A stretch of 64,000 nucleotides of DNA from Anaerolineales bacterium. Its GTDB lineage: Bacteria; Chloroflexota; Anaerolineae; JAAEKA01. The stretch covers positions 806,001-870,000 of the forward strand of contig JACKBI010000001.1 of NCBI GenBank assembly GCA_020634615.1, given 5' to 3'. Position numbers and translations under genes: made by a program. Each line of letters begins with the position of its first letter. Positions within the stretch are counted from its first letter, which is position 1. Under the pieces are notes generated by a model. The model saw only the letters and a list, made by a program, of their open reading frames with translations, did no database searches and had not been told where the DNA came from. This document shows positions 24,730 through 33,155 of the stretch, piece after piece.

Positions 24730-25128
24730 ATGTCGAAAATCGTTGGTATTTCTGAGATCGTGCTTTGGACGGCCGATCTGCCGGCCGCGCTGCGGTTCTA
24801 CCGCGACCTGCTAGGGCTGGCGCAGATCTCACCGTCCACTATGCCTAACGTATTTCTCAAGGTGGCCGACGGCCACGCCGGCATCCCGCAAATGATCGTG
24901 CTGGTGCCAAAACCAGAGGCCATCAAGGCGCAGCCAGCCGGCAATCAACTCCACCATCTGGCCTTCGAGCTGCCGGAAGACGAGTTCGATAGCCAGCATG
25001 CCGCGTTGACTGCGTCGGGATTGCAGCCGCGCGGCGGCAAGCATCCAGTCCTCGCCAGCCGCACCATGTATGTCGACGACCCGGACGGCAACGAGGTAGA
25101 GTTCATCTGCCGCGCCCCGGCGGAATAG
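24730..25128 (+). CDS. VOC-superfamily (glyoxalase/bleomycin-resistance-like) protein
   Basis: A 132-residue VOC protein with two beta-alpha-beta-beta-beta modules: ISEIVLWTADLPAALRFYRDLLGL and HHLAFELPEDEFDSQHAAL, ending with the typical MYVDDPDGNEVEFIC. Metal ligands are plausible at His and Glu of the second module. It has a strong AAGGAGGAG Shine-Dalgarno 8 bases before ATG. Activity may be lyase, isomerase or ligand binding; nothing nearby fixes the substrate. Confidence 0.85.
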   Translation: MSKIVGISEIVLWTADLPAALRFYRDLLGLAQISPSTMPNVFLKVADGHAGIPQMIVLVPKPEAIKAQPAGNQLHHLAFELPEDEFDSQHAALTASGLQPRGGKHPVLASRTMYVDDPDGNEVEFICRAPAE

Positions 25129-25169
25129 TACAAGCGCAACCAGTTTGGACCAGCTTGCTTCTTTCTTGT

Positions 25170-25325
25170 AAGACTCCGGTTTCAAACGATAGCGTCACTA
25201 TGCTATAATCTGTCGAGCCTGTCCCAGTTGATGCGCCACTACGAAAAGACCATGTCAAACAGATTGAACCGGATGATCGGAGCATCAGCTTTTGTCTTGC
25301 CAGACGCCGGTTTCAACCGGTAACA
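25170..25325. repeat. Repeated GACNCCGGTTTCAA motif in the intergenic region
   Basis: AGACTCCGGTTTCAAACGA (from 25171) and CAGACGCCGGTTTCAACCGG (from about 25300) are imperfect copies about 130 bases apart; the second is self-complementary (CCGGTTTCAACCGG). A similar CAGGTTTCAAACCTG palindrome occurs at 12424-12438. Confidence 0.5.
25181..25209 (+). promoter_or_regulatory. Putative promoter upstream of the solute-binding fusion gene
   Basis: TTCAAA (25181-25186), a 17-base spacer and a perfect TATAAT (25204-25209) with TGC before it. The leader to the start at 25387 is about 170 bases and contains the second repeat copy. Confidence 0.65.
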
Positions 25326-25386
25326 TAGCCGCGAGCGGTGCCAGCCAGACTGGTTGCCGCCATTCAGTGTGAAGGGAGAACGCACC

Positions 25387-27213
25387 ATGAAATCCGTCTC
25401 TTGGCGTTTGAAAATCATTCTGTTCGTAGCGCTGGTAGCTGCGGCAGCCTTCTCATTGTTGGTCCTGACTCCTGGTGCAACTGCTGCAACGGGATTCGGT
25501 CCGCAGCGGTCGGTCGATTCACCTGCTTTGCAAACTACACCGCAGCCTCCCGACGATGCCAGTTCGTGGAGCCGGATCCGCGCCGCGAATGTCATGCGCT
25601 TCGGCACGTCAGCCGATTATCCGCCCTTTGCCTATTACGACAACAACTTCCGCCTGGATGGATTGGATGTTGCTCTGGCGAAGAAGCTGGCTGAAAAGCT
25701 GGGCGTCCCGGTGGAAATCAAGGATATCGCGTTCGAAGGGCTGCCCGGCGCGCTGGAAATCGGCCAGATCGATGCCGCCATCGCGGCCATGGCGATCACA
25801 CCTGAGCGGCAGCAAACCATGGACTTCAGCGATGTGTACTACATCAGCGAGGATGCGGTTCTCAGCCGCGTCGGATCGGGCATCGATGAAGTGACGAAGG
25901 TCGAGGATCTGGCCGGCAAGCGGATCGGCGTGCAACGCGGCACGATCTTTGAAAGCTGGCTGACTTCCTCGCTGGTTGACACCGGCCTGACCGATGCCAC
26001 CAACCTGTTTGCATACACCGGCGCTGACCTGGCAGTGAACGACCTGAAGCGCGGCCGGGTCGACGCGGTAGTTATGGATCTGGAGCCCGCGAAAACATTC
26101 ATCGGCAGTAGCGGTCTGCGGCTGGTGGCCGAGGGACTTAACCGCGAGATGTTCGCAATTGCCGTTCCCAAGGGACAGCGCGAACTGTTAGGGTTGATCA
26201 ACCGCTCGCTCGACGAGCTCAAGACTGAAAATGTCATTGCAGATCTGGTGCAGCAGTATGTCGGCCAGGACACCGCCGACCAGGCCCCTCTGCCGACGCC
26301 CTCACCGCCGCCATGCGTCGACGCGATGGCATATGTCAGTGACCTCACGTTCGACGACAGCGTGCGCGTTCCCGTCGTGCCGCGCGGCCAGCCGTTCCAG
26401 AAGGGCTGGCGGGTGCGCAACGCCGGTACCTGCCCGTGGACACCCGGCTACGCGCTGACTTTCGCCGGTGGCGATCAGATGGGCGGGGTGTCAGCACAGA
26501 TCGTGCGGGAAGTAGCTCCTGGCGCGGCAGTCGATCTGTACGTCAACCTGACGGCGCCGACAACGCCCGGCAAGTTTCGCGGCTTCTGGCAGATGAAGAA
26601 CGACCAGGCGGTCCCCTTTGGCGAGCGAATCTGGGTCAGCATCGAAACGCCTGCGCCTGCGCCGCCGCCGACCGCCACACCTGTCCCTTCGCGGGGCACG
26701 TTCATCGACTTCCGCGCCGGTCGCACCAACATTCGCCAGGGCGAGTGCGTCGACATCGGATGGAATGTCCAGAACGCTTCGGCCGTTTATTTCTACCGCG
26801 AAGGCACCAACTGGCAGGATAATCCGGCCATTGGACAGGAGAAGCGCAACGTCTGCCCGCAATTCACCACCAAGTACTACTTGCGAGTGGTGCGACCCGA
26901 TGGAGGCGTGGAGATGCGGGAGATCGTTATCAATGTCCAGCCGGTAGCCAACCCACCGGTCATCGCTATGTTGGATACCGTGCCGCCGGGCACCATGCCC
27001 GCCGACCAGTGCACAACGGTGCGCTGGGACGTACAAGGCGACGCTCGCAGCGTCATCGTGACGCGCAACGGTGTCACCATATGGAACGCGGCGCCGCTGC
27101 GTGCCAGCCTGCAAGACTGTCCCCCGCCGGGCCGCGCAACCTATCAGGTCGAAGCCCAGGGACCGGGCGGCACAACGCGCAGAAGCGTCGATCTGACCGT
27201 CAATTCAAGGTAG
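25387..27213 (+). CDS. Secreted solute-binding protein fused to NBR1-type Ig domains
   Basis: A 608-residue exported protein. Residues 1-33 form a signal peptide. Residues about 55-285 are a family 3 amino-acid-type solute-binding domain (FGTSADYPPFAYYDNN, GLDVALAKKLAEKL, GKRIGVQRGTI). After a Pro-rich linker, about 300-425 match the Ig-like domain first seen in NBR1 (GQPFQKGWRVRNAGTCPWTPGY). Two further Ig-like modules follow (about 430-520 and 525-608), each with a paired Cys pattern. The start at 25387 has AAGGGAGA upstream. No permease or ATPase is nearby, so it may be a sensor or surface binding protein. Confidence 0.85.
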   Translation: MKSVSWRLKIILFVALVAAAAFSLLVLTPGATAATGFGPQRSVDSPALQTTPQPPDDASSWSRIRAANVMRFGTSADYPPFAYYDNNFRLDGLDVALAKKLAEKLGVPVEIKDIAFEGLPGALEIGQIDAAIAAMAITPERQQTMDFSDVYYISEDAVLSRVGSGIDEVTKVEDLAGKRIGVQRGTIFESWLTSSLVDTGLTDATNLFAYTGADLAVNDLKRGRVDAVVMDLEPAKTFIGSSGLRLVAEGLNREMFAIAVPKGQRELLGLINRSLDELKTENVIADLVQQYVGQDTADQAPLPTPSPPPCVDAMAYVSDLTFDDSVRVPVVPRGQPFQKGWRVRNAGTCPWTPGYALTFAGGDQMGGVSAQIVREVAPGAAVDLYVNLTAPTTPGKFRGFWQMKNDQAVPFGERIWVSIETPAPAPPPTATPVPSRGTFIDFRAGRTNIRQGECVDIGWNVQNASAVYFYREGTNWQDNPAIGQEKRNVCPQFTTKYYLRVVRPDGGVEMREIVINVQPVANPPVIAMLDTVPPGTMPADQCTTVRWDVQGDARSVIVTRNGVTIWNAAPLRASLQDCPPPGRATYQVEAQGPGGTTRRSVDLTVNSR

Positions 27214-27331
27214 CGTCCAATCGACCGGTGATAGTCGCTTGCAGCAAAGAACAGTCTGCCGGCCCATCGACCCAGGCGATTCTCACCGGTCGAACAAATA
27301 TCAAACATCGAGTAAGGAGGTATTGACCCGG

Positions 27332-27706
27332 ATGAAGGAGCTTCGAAATTTCTTGCTGCGGGGCAACGTGCTGGATCTGGCCGTTGCCGTCGTCATCGGC
27401 GGCGCGTTTGGAGCGATCGTGACCTCATTGGTCAATGACATCATAATGCCGTTGGTCGGCGTTCTTTTGGGCGGGTTGGATTTTTCCGCCATGGCTGTGC
27501 AAGTGGGTGAAGCGACAGTCGCGTACGGACTCTTTATTCAGGCGATTGTCAATTTCATCGTCATCGGCACATCGATCTTCTTCGTGGTCAAGGGGGCCAA
27601 CCACCTCTTCCAGGAGAAGGAAGCTGCCGCTGCTCCGCCGCCCGGACCGACGGCTGAAGAGACACTGCTCACCGAGATTCGTGACCTGTTGAAAGAGCGA
27701 GCGTAG
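27332..27706 (+). CDS. mscL: Large-conductance mechanosensitive channel
   Basis: A 124-residue MscL. The N-terminal amphipathic helix (MKELRNFLLRGNVLDLAVAVVIGGAFG) leads into TM1, and TM2 (FIQAIVNFIVIGTSIFFVV) is followed by a cytoplasmic helix (TLLTEIRDLLKER). The channel opens under membrane tension to release solutes during hypo-osmotic shock. ATG 27332 was chosen because AAGGAGG ends 11 bases before it; upstream in-frame codons lack a family match. It is followed by a perfect 21-bp hairpin. Confidence 0.95.
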   Translation: MKELRNFLLRGNVLDLAVAVVIGGAFGAIVTSLVNDIIMPLVGVLLGGLDFSAMAVQVGEATVAYGLFIQAIVNFIVIGTSIFFVVKGANHLFQEKEAAAAPPPGPTAEETLLTEIRDLLKERA

Positions 27707-27707
27707 A

Positions 27708-27753
27708 ACAGCAAGGAGTTCAACTTCTTCAGAGAAGTTGAACTCCTTGCTGT
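27708..27753. terminator. Perfect 21-bp hairpin after mscL
   Basis: The arms are 27708-27728 and 27733-27753, with loop TCAG. The arm contains AGCAAGGAGTTCAACTTCT. It begins 2 bases after the mscL stop and ends 4 bases before the next ATG. There is no T run, so it may stabilise mRNA ends or limit readthrough rather than act as a classical terminator. Confidence 0.6.
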
Positions 27754-27757
27754 AACC

Positions 27758-29266
27758 ATGTCTGATCAACTCGTAGGTCCTGTAGTGTTGGTAACCGGCG
27801 CAACCGGGTATGTCGGTGGCCGGCTTGTGCCGCGCCTGTTGGAGGCTGGTTACCGCGTGCGCGTGCTGGTGCGCGATCCAAGTCGCCTGCAAGGACGTCC
27901 CTGGATCGATCAAGTGGCCGTCTTTCAGGGCGACGTGTTCGACGCGACGACGCTGCTGCCAGCCATGGCCGGCGTGGCTGCGGCGTATTACATGATCCAC
28001 AGCATGCAGAAGGTGGACAGCGACGCCGACGCGTTCCACCAGCGTGATCTGCGCGCGGCGCGCACCTTCGGTCAGGTAGCAGCCGCAGCGCAGGTTGGCC
28101 GCATCATCTACCTGGGTGGGCTGGGCGACCCGGAGGCGGATCTGTCGCGTCACCTGCGTTCTCGTCAGGAGACGGGCGACGCGCTGCGCGAGTCCGGCGT
28201 GCCGGTCACCGAGTTCCGCGCCGCCATCGTCGTTGGGTCGGGCAGCGCATCCTTCGAGATGATCCGCACCCTGACCGAGCGCCTGCCGGCCATGATCTGC
28301 CCGACCTGGGTCTATACCCGCGTGCAACCCATCGGTATCCGTAACGTACTCGACTATTTGGTAGCCGCTTTGGAAGTACCCGAAAGCAGCGGTCGCATCG
28401 TCGAGATCGGCGGTGCTGAGGTGTTGACCTACGGGGAAATGATGTTGGGCTATGCCCGCGTCCGCGGCCTTAGACGGGCCTTGATCCCCGTGCCGGTGCT
28501 GACGCCTCGCCTGTCCTCCTATTGGGTACACTGGGTGACGCCGATCCCGGCCGAGATCGCCCGCCCACTCATCGAGGGATTGCGCAACGAGGTCGTGGTG
28601 CGCGACGACACCGCTCGTCGCCTGTTCCCCGACATCGAGCTGTTGGACTATCAGACAGCCGTCGCGCGGGCGTTGAAGCGGCTGGACGCGGGTCACATCG
28701 AGAGCGCCTGGAGCGATGCCCTGGTCACCAGCCTGGGCGACGTCCCGCCGGTGACGTTCACCGTCGAGGATGGGATGATGATCGAGCGGCGCCAGCGACT
28801 AGTGAACGCGTCACCTGCGGCTACGTTTGCTGCGTTCACCGGTGTTGGCGGTGAGCGCGGTTGGCCAACCTTCAACTGGGCCTGGCAACTGCGCGGCATA
28901 GCCGACCGGATGGTGGGCGGTGTGGGTTTCCGCCGCGGCCGGCGCGATCCTGACGAGTTGCGCGTGGGCGATGCACTCGACTTCTGGCGCGTGGAAAGGG
29001 TGGACACAGACCAGCTTCTGCTGCTGCGGGCCGAAATGAAGGTGCCGGGCGACGCCTGGTTGCAGTTCGAAGCTAAAGCGCAAGACGACCGCAGCACGCA
29101 TCTCGTCCAGACCGCCTTCTTTGCGCCGAAAGGGCTATTTGGTCTGCTGTACTGGTACGCGCTCTACCCGGTTCACGGGCCAATCTTCAGCAGCATGATC
29201 GACGCGATCAGCCGCCAGGCAGAAACAGTGGCGAACCCAAGCGATGGCGGCGGGGAGCCCGCATGA
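27758..29266 (+). CDS. NAD(P)-binding Rossmann protein with DUF2867 domain
   Basis: A 502-residue protein. The N-terminal extended SDR domain has VTGATGYVGGRLVPRLL (residues about 10-26) for NAD(P) and an NmrA-like core to about residue 300. The C-terminal part (about 345-495) is a DUF2867/SRPBCC-like domain (FWRVERVDTDQLLLLRAEMKVPG). Such fusions are annotated as epimerase-like or complex-I-associated SDRs; the substrate is unknown. No Shine-Dalgarno is seen between the mscL hairpin and ATG. It overlaps the EVE gene by 4 bases. Confidence 0.85.
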   Translation: MSDQLVGPVVLVTGATGYVGGRLVPRLLEAGYRVRVLVRDPSRLQGRPWIDQVAVFQGDVFDATTLLPAMAGVAAAYYMIHSMQKVDSDADAFHQRDLRAARTFGQVAAAAQVGRIIYLGGLGDPEADLSRHLRSRQETGDALRESGVPVTEFRAAIVVGSGSASFEMIRTLTERLPAMICPTWVYTRVQPIGIRNVLDYLVAALEVPESSGRIVEIGGAEVLTYGEMMLGYARVRGLRRALIPVPVLTPRLSSYWVHWVTPIPAEIARPLIEGLRNEVVVRDDTARRLFPDIELLDYQTAVARALKRLDAGHIESAWSDALVTSLGDVPPVTFTVEDGMMIERRQRLVNASPAATFAAFTGVGGERGWPTFNWAWQLRGIADRMVGGVGFRRGRRDPDELRVGDALDFWRVERVDTDQLLLLRAEMKVPGDAWLQFEAKAQDDRSTHLVQTAFFAPKGLFGLLYWYALYPVHGPIFSSMIDAISRQAETVANPSDGGGEPA

Positions 29267-29694
29267 CTCGCTACTGGATCAATACCGTCAACCGTGACCA
29301 TGTACTCGTGGGTCGCGCGGGAGGTTTCTTTCAGGCGAACCACGGCAAGCGCACGTCGCTCGATCGCATGCGACCGGGCGATGTTGTCGTGTTCTACTCG
29401 CCGCGTGAGAGTTTCGAAAGCAAGACGTCGCTGCAATGCTTCACCGCGGCTGCTGTCGTCGCCGATGAACCGGTTTACCAGACCGAGATGTCGCCCGACT
29501 TCAAGCCTTTCCGACGCAACGCACATTTTCTCGAATGCAACGAGGCAGCGATCCGGCCGCTGATCGACCAACTGATCTTTATCGATGACAAGACGCACTG
29601 GGGCTACAAGTTCCGCTTCGGCGTCTTCGAGATCCCGCGTGGCGACTTCGAGCTGATCGCGGCTGCCATGGGTCTCGGCCTGCCCAACAGTTAA
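29263..29694 (+). CDS. EVE-domain protein
   Basis: A 143-residue single EVE (PUA-like) domain: YWINTVNRDHVLVGRAGGFFQANHG, then MRPGDVVVFYSPRE and a late HWGYKFRFGVFEIP. EVE proteins bind modified bases in DNA or RNA and often occur near nucleic-acid modification or defence genes, but none is visible here. It overlaps the SDR gene and shares one base with the next start (TAATG), so it is in an operon with menA. Confidence 0.88.
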   Translation: MTRYWINTVNRDHVLVGRAGGFFQANHGKRTSLDRMRPGDVVVFYSPRESFESKTSLQCFTAAAVVADEPVYQTEMSPDFKPFRRNAHFLECNEAAIRPLIDQLIFIDDKTHWGYKFRFGVFEIPRGDFELIAAAMGLGLPNS

Positions 29695-30659
29695 TGCTTT
29701 CAAGGCGTTCAATGACCAATACGTCCGCATCCGCTGAACTACCCAGCCTGACCCGCCGCCAGGCCTGGTGGCTTGCCATTCGACCCAAGACGCTGCCCGC
29801 GGCCGTGGGTCCAGTGCTGGTCGGCATCGGGCTGGCTGTAGGCGACAACGTATTCAACTTGCTGCCGGCGCTGGCGGCGCTGGCGGGCGCGCTGCTCTTG
29901 CAGATCGCCAGCAACCTGGCCAACGACTACTACGATTTTGTCAAGGGCTACGATCAGGCCGACCGCAAGGGACCGACGCGCGTCGCCGCCAGCGGCCTGA
30001 TCTCCCTGCGTGAATTGCGGCTGGGTCTGCTGGTGGTGTTGGCGCTGGCGGCAGTCGTCGGTGCGTATTTGATCTGGGTCGGTGGTCCGCCGATCCTGAT
30101 CATCGGTGTCGCCGGTATGATCTCGGCGATCATCTACAGCGGCGGTCCTTTCCCGCTGTCGGCCAACGGGCTGGGTGACCTGTTCGTGTTCGTCTTCTTC
30201 GGCCTGGCGGCGGTGGTCGGCACGTACTATGTCCAGGCGTTGACCGTGACGCCGGAGGCCTGGATCGCTGCTATCGCGCCGGGCACGCTCATCACCGCGA
30301 TTCTGGTGGTCAACAACCTGCGCGACATCGATACCGACGCGCGCGCCGGCAAGCACACCCTGGCGGTACGTTTTGGCGCAGCCGGCGCGCGCGCTGAGTA
30401 CACGCTGCTGCTGGCGCTGGCCTTCGCGACGCCGCTGGTGATGCTGGCCGCGCTGGCGTTGCAAGCCAGCCTGCAAGCCGCTGATTTGCTGGCGCTGCTG
30501 CCCTGGCTGACGCTGCCCAAGGCGCTGCGATTGCGGAGCGTCGTCTACTCAGCGGCTGAAGGCCCCACCCTGAACAAAACGCTGGCCGGAACGGCGCAGT
30601 TGAGCCTGTGGTTCAGTGCATTGTTTGCCGCCGGTTTGGCTGCGTCTGGTTTGCTATAA
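29694..30659 (+). CDS. menA: 1,4-dihydroxy-2-naphthoate polyprenyltransferase-like protein
   Basis: A 321-residue UbiA-superfamily membrane protein with about nine helices. The first Asp-rich motif is NDYYDFVKGYDQAD and the second, in the later half, is NNLRDIDTDARAGK, both for prenyl-diphosphate and metal binding. The N-terminus RRQAWWLAIRPKTLPAAVGPVLVG is typical of MenA, which makes demethylmenaquinone. The start may be 29694 (overlapping the EVE stop) or 29712. No other menaquinone gene is in the window. Confidence 0.9.
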   Translation: MLSRRSMTNTSASAELPSLTRRQAWWLAIRPKTLPAAVGPVLVGIGLAVGDNVFNLLPALAALAGALLLQIASNLANDYYDFVKGYDQADRKGPTRVAASGLISLRELRLGLLVVLALAAVVGAYLIWVGGPPILIIGVAGMISAIIYSGGPFPLSANGLGDLFVFVFFGLAAVVGTYYVQALTVTPEAWIAAIAPGTLITAILVVNNLRDIDTDARAGKHTLAVRFGAAGARAEYTLLLALAFATPLVMLAALALQASLQAADLLALLPWLTLPKALRLRSVVYSAAEGPTLNKTLAGTAQLSLWFSALFAAGLAASGLL

Positions 30660-30675
30660 CGATAAGGAGTACCTT

Positions 30676-31125
30676 GTGTCTGAGACAACCAATAGCTTGC
30701 CTGCCAAGCTGCAAGAGATCGTGGACGAGTTTGAGTGGGCCGAAGGGCGCGACAAGCTGGAACTACTGCTGGACTACGCCGCGCAGATGCCGCCGCTGCC
30801 CGAATGGCTGGCCGGGCAGCACGACAGCATGGAGCAGGTCCACGAATGCATGTCGCCAGTCTTCGTCCATGGCGAGCTGGTGGATGGGCGTTTGCAATGG
30901 TACTTCGATGTGCCACCGGAATCGCCGACAGTGCGTGGCTACGCGGCGCTGATGGCTGCCGGACTGAGCGGCGCGACGCCTGATGAAGTACTTTCTGTGC
31001 CGGCCGACTTCTGGCAAGCCATGGGATTGCAGGAAGTCGTGACCTACCAGCGCATCCGAGGGATCGCAGCCATCCTGGCGCACATGAAGCGGCTGGCGCT
31101 GGAAGCTGAGCAGTCAGCGGCCTGA
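30676..31125 (+). CDS. sufE: SufE-family cysteine desulfurase activator
   Basis: A 149-residue SufE-like protein. SLPAKLQEIVDEFEWAEGRDKLELLLDYA is the family N-terminus, and the sulfur-accepting Cys is in VHECMSPVFVHGEL. SufE takes persulfide from SufS and passes it on for Fe-S cluster assembly. The start is GTG 30676 behind AAGGAG; a longer upstream frame lacks family residues. It lies 16 bases after menA. No sufS or sufBCD is adjacent. Confidence 0.9.
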   Translation: MSETTNSLPAKLQEIVDEFEWAEGRDKLELLLDYAAQMPPLPEWLAGQHDSMEQVHECMSPVFVHGELVDGRLQWYFDVPPESPTVRGYAALMAAGLSGATPDEVLSVPADFWQAMGLQEVVTYQRIRGIAAILAHMKRLALEAEQSAA

Positions 31126-31145
31126 CAGCAACACAGGAACACCCT

Positions 31146-31598
31146 ATGCCAATTTTCGAACCGGTTGCCAATTTCGCCCTTGCGCGATCCACCCGCAACC
31201 AGCCCCTCGACCAAATCGCCGATTCGATGGCCGCGGCGGGCCAGACGCTGGAGCTGATCTTCGGCGCCGCGGCTGACAGCGATCACAACCGGCGGCTGAT
31301 CAACCACATCGTCGGCATCGAGCGCTGGGGCCAACAGCGCCTGCGCGCCGCGCTGGGCGAGCCGCTGGTCATCGATGAATACGACGGCTACCGCCCGCCG
31401 CGCGCTGCCACGCTGCCAGAGCTGCAAGCTGACTTCGCCGCGACCCGCCGTGACACTGTGGCGCTGACGTGCGAACTGGGCGCGGCTGGCGCGGAGGCAG
31501 TCAGGCTTCCCCACAACCAGATCGGCAACCTCTCCGTGCGCAGTTGGCTGGGCTACCTCAATATCCACGCCAACTGGGAAGCGAAGAAGCTGAAGTAG
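31146..31598 (+). CDS. DinB-fold protein
   Basis: A 150-residue four-helix DinB/YfiT-type protein. A central His-rich helix (RRLINHIVGIERWGQQRL) and a C-terminal helix (GNLSVRSWLGYLNIHANWEAKKL) provide the usual three His metal positions. DinB proteins include thiol transferases that use mycothiol or bacillithiol; specific activity is unknown. It follows sufE by 20 bases. Its C-terminal codons have a diverged copy at 33083-33126. Confidence 0.82.
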   Translation: MPIFEPVANFALARSTRNQPLDQIADSMAAAGQTLELIFGAAADSDHNRRLINHIVGIERWGQQRLRAALGEPLVIDEYDGYRPPRAATLPELQADFAATRRDTVALTCELGAAGAEAVRLPHNQIGNLSVRSWLGYLNIHANWEAKKLK

Positions 31599-31737
31599 GC
31601 GATCGCTTTCCCTTGTACGGTCGCGTCTCCGTTGATTACGCCAGCGAGTTGTGATATCATGAACACAACACTGGATTCGTAGCCCGCCACCTGGGGCTAG
31701 CGCCATCACCCTCGCCGGGAGGCCAAGGAGCACCGCC

Positions 31738-33045
31738 ATGGGACATCTCGCCACTCAGGACCGCACCTACCAGCTCTTGCAGCAGCGGCTCGATCGCAAT
31801 GTGACCGGCGCACCGGAGTCGCCGGTGTTCACACAGATTCTCAAGTTGCTCTTCTCGCCGGGGGAAGCTGACATCGCCCGCCAGATGCCAACCACGTTTA
31901 TCTCGCTGAATCGCCTGGCGGGCAAGCTGGAGATTCCACCTGACCGGCTGGATGACCAGTTGACGGCGATGGCTGAGCGCGGGCTCGTGCTGGACGTGAT
32001 GCGCAACGGCAAGCGCTATTTCACCCTCTCGCCGGTCGTCATCGGTTTCTTCGAGTACACCTTCATGCGCACGCGTGACAACGTGCCGATGGCAGAACTG
32101 GCGCGACTGTTCGACGAGTATTTCTTCCAGGACGACCGCTTCGCGCGCGCGATCTTCACCGGCGAGACGCAGGTCGGGCGCTCGCTGGTGCGGGAGGAAG
32201 CGCTGCCTGGCGGCGACCACGTGGAGATTCTGGACTGGGAGCGGGCCAGCCATATTGTCGAGACGGCCACGGCGCATGCGGTCTCGCTCTGCGCGTGCCG
32301 CCACCACCACAGCCACCTGGGCACGGCCTGCGACCAGCCGATGCGCACCTGCATGACCTTCAACTACGGTGCGGAGATGCTGGTGCGCAACGGCGTCGCT
32401 GAGCCGTTGACAACCTCCGAAGCGATGCAACTGCTGGCCGATTGCAAAGAGACCGGGCTGGCCCAGACCGCTGACAACGTCCAGAACGGCGTTAGCTACA
32501 TCTGCAACTGCTGCGGCTGCTGTTGTGGCATGATGAGCAGCATCCGCACCTTCAACATCCGCAACGCGATCGTCAGCAGCAACTGGATCAGCGACATCGA
32601 CCCGGAGGTGTGCAATGGCTGTGGCAAGTGCGTCAAAGCCTGTCCCGTCGACGCGATCGAGATCGCAACCGGCGAGATGGTCGGCCGGCATCGCAAACGC
32701 TGGGCGGTGCGTGACGCCGACCTGTGTCTGGGCTGCGGCGTCTGCTACGACTCGTGCAAATTCGGCGCCTTACGCATGGCGCCGCGCGAGCAGCGCGTCT
32801 TTACGCCGGAAACGACCTTCGACCGCATCGTCGCCATGGCTGTCGAACGCGGCAAGCTGGCCGACCTGATCATGGACAACAGCGATGGCCTGGGGTTCAT
32901 GGCGCTGGGCCGCGTCGTGCAGGTGCTTGAAAAGTTGCCGCCCTACAAGGCAGCCATGGCCGTACGCCCGCTCAAATCGGTCTTCCTGAACGCTGTTGTC
33001 AGCGGCGTCAAGGCTGGCGCAGGCAATGCGGCGAAAGTCGTGTAG
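31738..33045 (+). CDS. 4Fe-4S protein with N-terminal winged-helix-like region
   Basis: A 435-residue protein. Residues about 45-130 look like a winged helix (TTFISLNRLAGKLEIPPDRL, then a wing ending RYFTLSP). A Cys/His segment follows (CACRHHHSHLGTACDQP, then TCMTF), a dense CNCCGCCCGMM cluster, and two ferredoxin motifs, CNGCGKCVKACP and CLGCGVCYDSC. It probably binds two 4Fe-4S clusters plus extra metal and passes electrons or senses redox. It has AAGGAG before ATG. No partner enzyme is adjacent, so the redox partner is unknown. Confidence 0.82.
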   Translation: MGHLATQDRTYQLLQQRLDRNVTGAPESPVFTQILKLLFSPGEADIARQMPTTFISLNRLAGKLEIPPDRLDDQLTAMAERGLVLDVMRNGKRYFTLSPVVIGFFEYTFMRTRDNVPMAELARLFDEYFFQDDRFARAIFTGETQVGRSLVREEALPGGDHVEILDWERASHIVETATAHAVSLCACRHHHSHLGTACDQPMRTCMTFNYGAEMLVRNGVAEPLTTSEAMQLLADCKETGLAQTADNVQNGVSYICNCCGCCCGMMSSIRTFNIRNAIVSSNWISDIDPEVCNGCGKCVKACPVDAIEIATGEMVGRHRKRWAVRDADLCLGCGVCYDSCKFGALRMAPREQRVFTPETTFDRIVAMAVERGKLADLIMDNSDGLGFMALGRVVQVLEKLPPYKAAMAVRPLKSVFLNAVVSGVKAGAGNAAKVV

Positions 33046-33050
33046 CGTGG

Positions 33051-33087
33051 CCAACAACGGCCCTGCCTGTGGCCCGGCCGTTGTTGG
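33051..33087 (+). terminator. Hairpin after the 4Fe-4S gene
   Basis: CCAACAACGGCC (33051-33062) pairs with GGCCGTTGTTGG (33076-33087). No T run follows, so termination is likely but weak. Confidence 0.6.
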
Positions 33088-33126
33088 CTGGGCTACCTCG
33101 ATATCCATGCCAACTCGGAAACAAGG
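33083..33126 (+). pseudogene. Remnant of a DinB-gene 3' end
   Basis: About 44 bases (starting GTTGGCTGGGCTACCTC) match 31543-31586 of the DinB gene at roughly 85% identity. The in-frame translation still reads WAGYLDIHAN-like residues in place of WLGYLNIHAN. No upstream part of a DinB gene remains, so this is a fragment left by duplication and deletion. It ends 29 bases before the leuS stop on the other strand. Confidence 0.6.
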
Positions 33127-33155
33127 ATGCTGCGGTAGCCGTCGGGTCCTTCTGG

